From Lachnospiraceae bacterium (lineage in GTDB: Bacteria > Bacillota > Clostridia > Lachnospirales > Lachnospiraceae), in NCBI GenBank assembly GCA_910574745.1, contig CAJTCE010000010.1:1-64000 (forward strand): 64,000 bases of DNA, in the 5' to 3' direction. Each line of letters begins with the position of its first letter. Positions within the stretch are counted from its first letter, which is position 1. This document shows positions 17,040-26,500 of the stretch, in pieces. The position numbers were made by a program, and so were the translations under genes. The notes below the pieces were generated by a model. It did no database searches, was not told the origin of the DNA, and saw only the letters and a list, made by a program, of their open reading frames with translations.

Positions 17040-17558
17040 TTATATTATTCTCTTTAGATGATATTTTTCTGTCTTTTTATCAATAAAGTCATCTAATTTA
17101 GATAATAAATAATTCCGATTATCTTCAAATGTATGATTTGATGGAATATATTCATCATTGTTTGGCATATACGAAATGAAATTCTCCATATCTACTGGAT
17201 AACCAAAATCCGCATATATAATATCAATTTGTTCCAGTAATTTAGTCGTATCTTTCTCTGTATCTCGCAAATATATAATTATTGCAATGCGAATTTTATC
17301 TTTTGCCTTTTCAATACTTTCATCTATATTCCCCTGAATATCAAGTATTTTCTCTATTAGTTCCAATACATCTAAACGATTTTTTGAATTCCAAGACAAC
17401 TCCAACTCTTCCTCAGACATCTGTTCACCATGTTCCAATTTTCTGCACGCAAATTCTTGTGCAATATCAATACTCAAAATCTCATTATTTATTCCATAAT
17501 AAACTATTGCCCAATCTATTGGCATTTTTATCTTGTCAAATATATTAATCCCATACAT
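17040..17558 (-). CDS. C0 immunity protein, DUF2247 family
   Basis: A 172-residue soluble acidic protein. PIDWAIVYYGINNEILSID near the N-terminus and YADFGYPVDMENFISYMP near the C-terminus are typical of DUF2247, a family found beside polymorphic toxins. The start at 17558 uses AGGAGG, and the preceding toxin stop TAG is the first part of that site (CCATAGGAGG), so immunity translation is probably coupled to the Rhs frame. It is the cognate protector for the live tip of the giant Rhs. About 190 bp after its stop the inserted DUF6809/IS110 DNA begins. Confidence 0.8.
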   Translation of the reverse strand: MYGINIFDKIKMPIDWAIVYYGINNEILSIDIAQEFACRKLEHGEQMSEEELELSWNSKNRLDVLELIEKILDIQGNIDESIEKAKDKIRIAIIIYLRDTEKDTTKLLEQIDIIYADFGYPVDMENFISYMPNNDEYIPSNHTFEDNRNYLLSKLDDFIDKKTEKYHLKRII

Positions 17559-17569
17559 AACTTTTCCTC

Positions 17570-20500
17570 CTATGGTCTTGCATTGGGTTTTCCTGTTATT
17601 CCTACACCTTCTATAAATCTTCGATGGGTTACCCCTTTTGTAGGATCTGGATCAACAATCCACTCAAATATACCTTGTTTGCCATTTAGAGAGCCTTTTA
17701 TCTGATAAAGAGTTCGCTCTACACCATCACCACCAGTTAATGAAAACCTTGTAGCATCACCAGCATAATTGTCAATAATATCATTGAATGCATGTAATGA
17801 ATTACCTTTTAAAGCACTTCCTGTTCTAATATTGTCTAAAACAGGATTATGAATATCTACTGTCTTACTACCACCCTTTTCCCCCATAGCCGCCTTCTTC
17901 GCGATATCCTTCTGCTTTCCGCCTGCCAATACAGGATTCTTTTTCGGCATGACATACGGTCTCAATGCCATTCCCGCCATCGCCGCCGTCCCTGTGCTTA
18001 AATGATAAATCGTGTCATTTCCGTCATACAGAGTATCCCTTACATAATTTCCCGTCCGTGTCGTGCTGTCATTTCTCAATCCGAGTTTTATCTCATTAAT
18101 TCCCTGCTCTATATCCGATATCCCGGAAACACCTGTAACAGTCCCTGCCGCCATTCCTCCCAAACCGATTCCTGTATAGGATGTGAGTGCTCCCGCAAAG
18201 GTAAGGAAAGCCCCTCCTGCCATCTTAAAGCCACCCATCAATATCAGCCCGGAACCGTCCAATATCCTCTCCACGTCACTGTTTGGCAGAAATTCCTGTA
18301 ATCCATTGATACAGTAATTATAAGCTGCACATTCTTTTTGGGTTACCCACTCCGCAGCACTTCCTACCCACTCTCCTGCCCAGGAAGCATCTATATACCC
18401 TGCCAGATTTGTAAACCCTTTATCAAGCCATGCCCCCGCACTGTTTAAGGCATCCAGCGGCATGCTTACAAAGTCTGCCTTCGCTTGGGAATGAGCTGCT
18501 TTTTCCTGTGCCGCCCGGTTAATTTCATCTGCTGACGCTTCCGCCACAATTCCTGTCTTTGCCGCATCTACTCCTTTCGTCGTGCCCTGACTTACTCCAT
18601 GTACCTCATTCTTCGTTATCCGGTTTGCCGCCATGGATACTGCGGCTGCCCCGTCTCCCGCCTTTGCCGTCGCTATTTCAGCAGCCCTGCCTGTCTGGTT
18701 CTGGGCATTTCTCGCCCCGTTTCTTGCCGCATCCGCTATGGCAGAAAAGGTATTCTTTATAGTGCTTCCCACAGCCTTATGCCCATCCGGGTCCGCATAA
18801 TTCACAGGATTATTCCCCACATAAGTATAACGGTTCTGGCTTAAGATATTATCCATGGCGCCGCCATAGGTATCGCGGCTTAAGAAGGTTCCCGTTACCA
18901 TGTTCAGATAACGCGCCCTCAGATACTGCATTCCCAGACCTTCATGGGTATATTCCCCGTTATAACCGTAGCCCGCCGCCTGTGTCCTGGTGTAAAGGAC
19001 CGCACTTTCCGCCCCGTAAACACTCCTGCTTCCGTTTGTCCCGTAAACATAGCCGGTAGTTCCATCTCCCCATATCAGGTTCGCTACGCTTCCCGTTCCC
19101 GTATAGTAGTAGTTTCCGGTCATTACCGATCCTCTTACAGTCCCCGTATTCTTTATGCCTGCCCCGTCCACTGATGCAGCTCCGGCCGATATGGTCCCGG
19201 TAATCCCATTTCCTATCGTCACACGGAAGCTCTCGCGCCAAAGTCCGTAGCTGTAGCCCGTAAGGCTCTCTCCCATGATGCCGTTTACTGCATACTCCGA
19301 AAGCACCTGTGCATTGGGAAAAGTGATATCATTCACATAGCTTACCTGTCTGTAGGCCCTGACGCTGAAAGCGGTCCTGTTTTCATCCCCGAAAATGCCT
19401 TCTATCAATTCAAAAGGACTTCCCGCTTCTTCTATCGTCTCTACATTTCCGCCAAGGTCCGCTTCCCACAGCCTGCTTTCCCACAAAACGGTCACATCAG
19501 ACCTAAATCCCATCCGGTCATGGAGCCATGTCTTAAAAGGTGTGGGCGCAGGCAGGAAAATATCCGCCGCCTGACAGAGCACTCCGTACCAGAATGCCTT
19601 TGCACCTTCCTTATCACTTTCGTTTACAGCTTCTGCATCTGAAAGTCCTGCATTCTCACGGTCTTCCGCCTGCCCGTCTGCCGGGCTGCTTCCCTCTCCA
19701 TTTTCCAAAAGGCCTTCTTCCAAATCCCCGGATAAGCCGTTTTCTTTTTCTCTATCTGTAGAATCTATCTCCTGCTCCGAAAGTAAGCCTGCGCTTCCTG
19801 TTTTCTCCGCCCCGTGGACACTTCCCGTTCCATTCTCTCCCGGATTTGTCCCTGAAAGATTTTCCGCAGAGTTTCCTGCTCCCCGATTCCATTCCCCATA
19901 GGAGGAATCCCCCGGCTCTTCATCCTCTCCTTCCCCTGTCCGGTTCCCGGTCTCATCTTCTTTCCGCTCATCCTCCGTATCTTCATCCTGTTTTGGCAAA
20001 AGCTTCCTCTCTGCGGAAAGCTCCGGTGTATATTCCATGGTAAAGACCCGGTTATCATTTCCGTCATACAGTGCGGCTAAGAGCAGGTTATCCTTGTCCG
20101 TAACCGCCGTCAGACGTCCGCATGCATCGTATAAATAGTGTCTCTCTTCACTCCCTTCCTCTTTTACCAGATTCCCGGCTTTATCATAGGTATAAAGGGT
20201 CTCCCCGTTTTCGCTGTCCCAAAGCTTTACAAGTCTTCCCGCTTTGTCATAGGTATAGTTTACCGTCAGTTTTTCCCCATCCGTCACGGTTTCCATTTGC
20301 AGCCTGTTGCCTGCCGGGTCGTACAGGTAGGTGGTGGTAACGAAAAGTTTCCCGTCTTCTTTTTCCTCGCTTTTTATAAGCTGTGACATGCCGTCATAGG
20401 CATAACGGTTTTCCTTTTCCACATAAGAATCCCCGTCGTAAAGGCGTATCTTCTCCTGTATGATATTTCCCCTGCCGTCATAAGCATAGCCGTAAAGGGA

Positions 20501-23500
20501 AATGGTTTTCCCCTCATGGGTATTCACAAGGCCTGTCACACGCCCCGATGCGTCATAAGTGATCCGGGTTTCCCCATCCTCCCTTTTTGCCTTGGTCAGG
20601 TTGCCGTCAGCGTCATAGGTATAAACTGTGGTTTTTCCATCGAGGTCCGTAACGCCGATCATGCGGTCTAAGGCGTCATAGGTATAAGAAACTTTTCTTC
20701 CGTCGGGATAAGTTACCTCTGTCACATTTCCAAAGGCGTCATACTCATAGGAAATCTCTCTGCCGTTCCCATCCTTTGCCTTCGTTACCCTTCCAGCCTC
20801 GTCATAGGTATAGAGACTTTCCCCCGTCACATCATCCATAAGCGTCAGTCTCCCCATGGAGTCATATCCATAAGAAGCTGTGGACAAGGCTTCTTTCGTG
20901 TCCTTGGATACCAGACGGTTTAGCGCGTCATAATCATAAGTTGTAGTATTTCCGTTTTCATCTTTAGCCTCCGACAGATTCCCTGCTTCGTCGTAGGCAT
21001 AGGAAGCCTGATTCCCCAAGGGATCTGTGGTTTTTATGAGGTTTCCGGCTTTGTCATACTCATAAGAGGTAGTATTTCCGTTACTATCCGTTACCCCTGA
21101 AAGCTGTCCGTTCTGATGGTAGCTGTAGCTTACCAGAGAATCCTCCCCTTCTATACTGATCAGCCTGTCCATAGCGTCATAAGCATAGGTATAGGATTCC
21201 TCTCCCGCTATGTCTTCATGGCGCAGCCTTCCCTTGGCGTCATATAAATAAGAGGTCCGGTTCCCCGCCCCGTCGGTTATGGTCTTTATATTGGAAAGAG
21301 CGTCATAGGTAAATGTGGTTTCCATCCCTCCCGGAGAAGTAAATTCGGTCAGTCTGCCCATGGAATCATAGGCATAAACGCTTTTTCCTCCCAAAGCATC
21401 CGTAACGCCCGTCAGGTTTCCTGTTTTATCATAAGTATAGGCGCTTACACGGGCGTCTGTGTTGTTTCCGGCGTTTTTGTCGTATGCTGTCTCCTTTAAA
21501 AGCTGTCCTTTTGTATCATAGGCATAATCCGTCTGCAGTCCTGAAGGCAGAGTGATTCCTGCAAGCCTTCCGTTTTCATCATATTGATACTGATAAAGAG
21601 CTTCATCCCCATAGGAAACCGAGGTTACATTTCCGTCCCCGTCATAGGTGTAGATCGTTTTCCCGCCCAAAGCATCCACGATTTCCGTAAGACGGTTTAA
21701 GCAGTCGTATTCATAACGGGTTTCTCCCTTAGCATCTGCTAAGGAAATCAAACTTCCGTTTTCATCGTAGGAAAACCTCGCTTCTATTCCCGTGGGACCC
21801 GTAAGCTTTGTCAGATTTCCTCTAAGGTCATATTCATACAGATAGCTTCCGCCGTCGCTCAGAGTTTCCGATACCATGCGGCCTGCACCGTCATAGGCAT
21901 AAACGTTCTTTGAACCGTCGGGAGCAGTTTCTTTTATGAGATTTCCTGCTTTATCATAGTCATAAAGGGTCCGGTTTCCAAACACATCCGTAACAGCCGT
22001 AAGGCGGCCTGTCTCATCATAGGTATATTCTGTAAGACGGGTATCCCCTTCCTTTTTGTATAAAAGATTCCCCCTTTTATCATAGGCAAAATAGTCCGCG
22101 CTTTCATCAGTGTAAACAGCGGACACCAGCTGTCCCAGGGCATCATAGGCATAGACGGTTTTATTCCCTTTCCCGTCGGTTATACCTGTCAGTTTTCCCG
22201 TCTTACTGTATTCCATAGAGGTGGTAATGCCAAGAGAATCCGTAACCCGGATCAAATTGCCTGCACCGTCATAGGTATATAAAATTTCTCCCTGATCGGA
22301 AGCGGTTTCCTTTACAAGCCTTCCCGCTTGGTCATAGGTATAGGCGGTTTTGATTCCCAGAGGGTCCGTAACGGAAAGGACGCTTCCCCTTCCGTCGTAT
22401 TCTATGAATGCAGTATTTCCGTCTGCATCCTTTGCTGAGATCATTCGATTCTCACTGTCATAAGTATACTCTGTTTTGTTTCCTTTTGCATCTGTTTCCC
22501 GGATGAGATTCCCGTAGATATCATATTCGTACAGGCTCTTATTGCCTTCTTCATCGGTAAAAGCGGTAAGATTGCCCGAAATATCATAATCATAAAGGCG
22601 CACTCCACCCAAGGGGTCTGTTTCCTTTATCATTCTGTCAAGGGCATCATATTCATAGACAGTTTCCTGCAAAAGAGGATTTATTACCAGAATGCATCTT
22701 CCGTTTTTATCATACTCATAAGCGGTAACCGCTCCCGCTGCATCCTCTGCACCGAGCAGGTTTCCGCAGGCATCATAAATATAGGCAGTTCTTCCTCCCG
22801 AAGCGTCGGTTATACCCGTAAGCTGTCCTGCCCCGTCCCATTCATAAACCGTCCTATTGCCCAGAGCATCGGTCAGAGCCGTTAAATTTCCCCGCTTATC
22901 GTATTCATAGACTGTGGCATAATCCTCTTCATCTGAAAAAGCGATAATTCTTCCTGCTTTGTCGTATACATAATTTTGTCTTCCGCCGGCTGTTTCTACA
23001 CCTGTTAGCCGGTTTCCTTTATCGTAGGTATAGAAGGTTTTGTTGCCTTCTCCGTCAGTAACTGAAATCCGATTATTGTTTCTGTCATAGGCATAAACGG
23101 TTTTTCCGCCTTCGGGGTCAATGATTCCCGTAAGGTTCCCTGCTTTGTCATAGTCGTATTCCCAGACAGCGCCGGAGGGAGTGGTTTCTTTTATCAGCCG
23201 GTTATGATCATCATAGATATATCTTGTTATCCTCTCGTTTCCGGCATCTTCTCCTCTCTCTGAGCTGCCGTCTTCGTCATATTCTCCTTCTTCTGCGGAT
23301 GCGCTATCTCCTCCCCTTTCTCTTACGAGAATGCAGTTTCCGTTCCTGTCGTATTCCCGCTCCTGTACCAGTCCGCCGGCATAGGTTGTCTTGATAACCT
23401 GTCTTTTTTCATCATATTCGTAAGCTTCCGCTAACTCCCCTCCACGGCTGATACCTGTCAGAGCGCCTACACGGTTATAAGAATAAACGGTTTCAATTCC

Positions 23501-26500
23501 TTCATAGTCTCTGATACTTAAAGCCTGTCCTGTATAAGGGTCGTAGGTTATGACACTTTCGCTGCCCAAGGGATTGGTCATTTTAACCAGACGGTCATTT
23601 CCATCATATTCATAGTACCAGCTGTTTCCGCCTGCATCCACGGCCTTCACGGGACGATCCATGGCGTCAAAGGATACCTTCCTCACATTTCCGTAAGGGT
23701 CTCTTTCCGAAATACGGTTGCTGTTTTTGTCATAAGCATACTCATAACGACTTCCCATACCGTCTGTTACGGAAGTAATATTCCCCGCCTTGTCATAGGT
23801 GTAAATACGCTTTTCCCCCATGGGTCCCGACACGGAGAGAACAAGTCCCGTTTTTCCGTAGACAATGGATGTTCTGCCCCCTTCCGGCGAGGTTACGGAG
23901 GTATTTCTTCCTAAAGAGTCATAAGTATAAAGGGTTGTATTTCCGTTTCCGTCCGTAACTTTTATGGGCTGCCCCATCATATTATACGCATAGGAAGCCG
24001 TTACTGTGCCGTTTAAGGTAATTTTAGTCAGATAGTTTCCCGTATAGCTGTAGGAGGTGTGGTTTCCGTTCCCATCGGTTTCTCCCTTTAACCGGTTCCT
24101 GCTGTCATAAGAAAACCGTCTTTCCGTCCCGTCGGCTTCTGTGATTTTAATCAGATTTCCTGCTGCGTCATATGTGGCCGTTACAGTATTTCCCATAGCG
24201 TCCGTTGTGGAAAGCAGATTTCCGTTCCCGTCATATGAAAAAGAGGTAACTACATTTCCCCGGGTCTTTTTCGTAATATTCCCGTCCGCATTATAAACAA
24301 AAGAAGTTGCCACTCCCGTCCTGTCAACGGTTCCGGTCATTCTTCCTTCTTTGTATTCCTTTGTTTCCTTCGTACCATCCGGATAAGTAATTCTTGTGGT
24401 ACGGTAATTACCGTCGTATTCATAAACAGTCAGATTTCCTGCCGCATCCTTTGCCGAGGTTTTTCCCTGTCCGTAGCTTAAGGTAATGGTTCCTCCCAGT
24501 CTGTCCGTCTGGCGGATCACACGGTTTTCATTGTCATAAAGATTCTGAACCACCCTGTTTCCGTTTTCATCATACCATGCGTTCATACGGTGTTTATCGT
24601 CATAGGAAAATGTCTTGCTGTTTCCCATGGGGTTTTTAACCTCTGCAAGATTCTGCATATCGTCATAGCGGTATTCATAAACGCCGCCGTCAGGCATGGT
24701 TATGGATGTAATACAGCCGTTGTCATTTACAGTGATCCCCATGGTAACGCCTTCTCTTGATATACCGGTAAGCCGTCCCTCGCTGTCCCGGTGGAAGATG
24801 CGCACTTCCCCGTTTTTCCCCTTAATCTGCAAGAGATTTCCCTTTGTATCAAAAGTATGGATACTGCTATCTTCCTCTTTTATCTCATATTTATAAATGT
24901 CATAGACCTGTTCCCCTGCTGAAAAGTTGCCTAAAGCTTCCCCTGTTTTCATCCGTTTTAGGCTGACCTGATAACCTTCCGGGCTTTTGTAGCCGCCCCT
25001 TCCGTCTGGTATAAAATAAAGGCTGCTGCCGTCCGGGCGGTTGTAAACAAGAGTTCCGTCGGATAAAGCGCTGATGCTTTCATCAAACATGGAGGTAAAG
25101 CCACGCCCGAAGCTTCCCAGCCTTCCCGCATTCATTCCGTTGTAATATCTCTGCATGGCAAAAACGCCCAGACTGTCTTGAAAGGAAAAGTCCTCCTGGG
25201 CTAAAAAGAAATTACCGGTGTTTAAATTAATGGGTTCAAACCCGAATTCACAGTGCAGCCCTCTTCCCAGAAGCTCTGTGTCAATCCGGCTTTTTTCGTC
25301 ATCGGTCAGTTCCCCCGGCTGATAAGGAGTGTTCTGGTTTTTCTGTGGATTCCTGATAAAGATGGTGTTATTTTCAACCATCAGGGTATCCGCCGCTTTA
25401 TTATCAAACATCAAAGAGGAAAGCGGAACCCCGTAATAGTCCGCAATTTTTGAAAGGCTGTCATATCTGGTGGCCCGGTAAATCAGAAACTCATCGCTTT
25501 TTACCGGCACACCCTGTTTGTCCTCCTTCGCAGTCTGTGCGCTCATTGAATACAGGGTATCATAGTCAAATTCCGTAAAAGGCACTGCGCTCTGCCAGTT
25601 AGACTGTACATCCTTATAGCGCAGGATTCCCTGAGGGAAAGCCCCCTCAAAGGAGCTGCTGTCGGGATAGACCTTTGCATTGTCCGTGATATGAATCCCT
25701 CTGTAGTTTTTGGAATCATCGGACAGGGCATAATGGACAAAAGCGTAAGGTGTTGCTAACCCGTCTGCAAAAGCACCATAGCACTGCATTTTTCCGTCTG
25801 TGGAAGTAAGAGTCATAGGACGCAGATGAATGGTAGTGTCATCCAGGCTGTAGTCCATGGGCACATCCCCCGCCGGCTGCCAGGTAATGGAAAGCGTAGG
25901 GGTAAGAGCCGCGTCCGGATAGTTTTCCGTAGCAAATATTGCCCCTGCCATGGTCTCGTCGGAAGAAAGCAGCAAAAGGCCGTGGCTTTCATAGGTACTG
26001 TGAATCCATCCGTTTACCGAATCCCTGACGTCATAGCTTTTCCATCCCATTCCCGCCGGTCTGACGGAATCCTCTCCCGCAATGAAACGATCCAGATTCA
26101 CGGAATTTTCCCATGTAATATCCCCATAAGAAAGAGGCTGCCTTAAGCGGTAGCAACCGATATCAAAGCCTGCGTTTTCATTAAGCTGGTAAATATTCAG
26201 GCTCGCGGATATTACATCCACATCCGTAAAGCCTGCCAGAATATCCTGATAACGGAAGGTGGTAATCACGTAGCTCCTGGACTTTCCGATTCCGTCAAAA
26301 TACCCGGTAAAGCTGCAGATTTCTTCCGGCAGATAGCCCCCTAAATTTGCTATGGTAAAGTTGTCGATTTCATTCTGCAGCACTGTTGTGCTGGGATCTA
26401 TTTTTACAGGATAGACACGGGATGCATCCTCTATCCACTCCCTATCCGCCAAAAGAGTCAGGATATATTCCCCGTCCCTTTCCGTAAGCTCCAAAGTTAT

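Noticed and set aside
18002-18301. Plus-strand open frames of ~100 codons repeated at 4136, 5242, 11354 and 18002 with nearly the same protein
   Set aside because: They are the antisense of the conserved class I linker; their similarity follows from the linker repeat, and no ribosome sites precede them.
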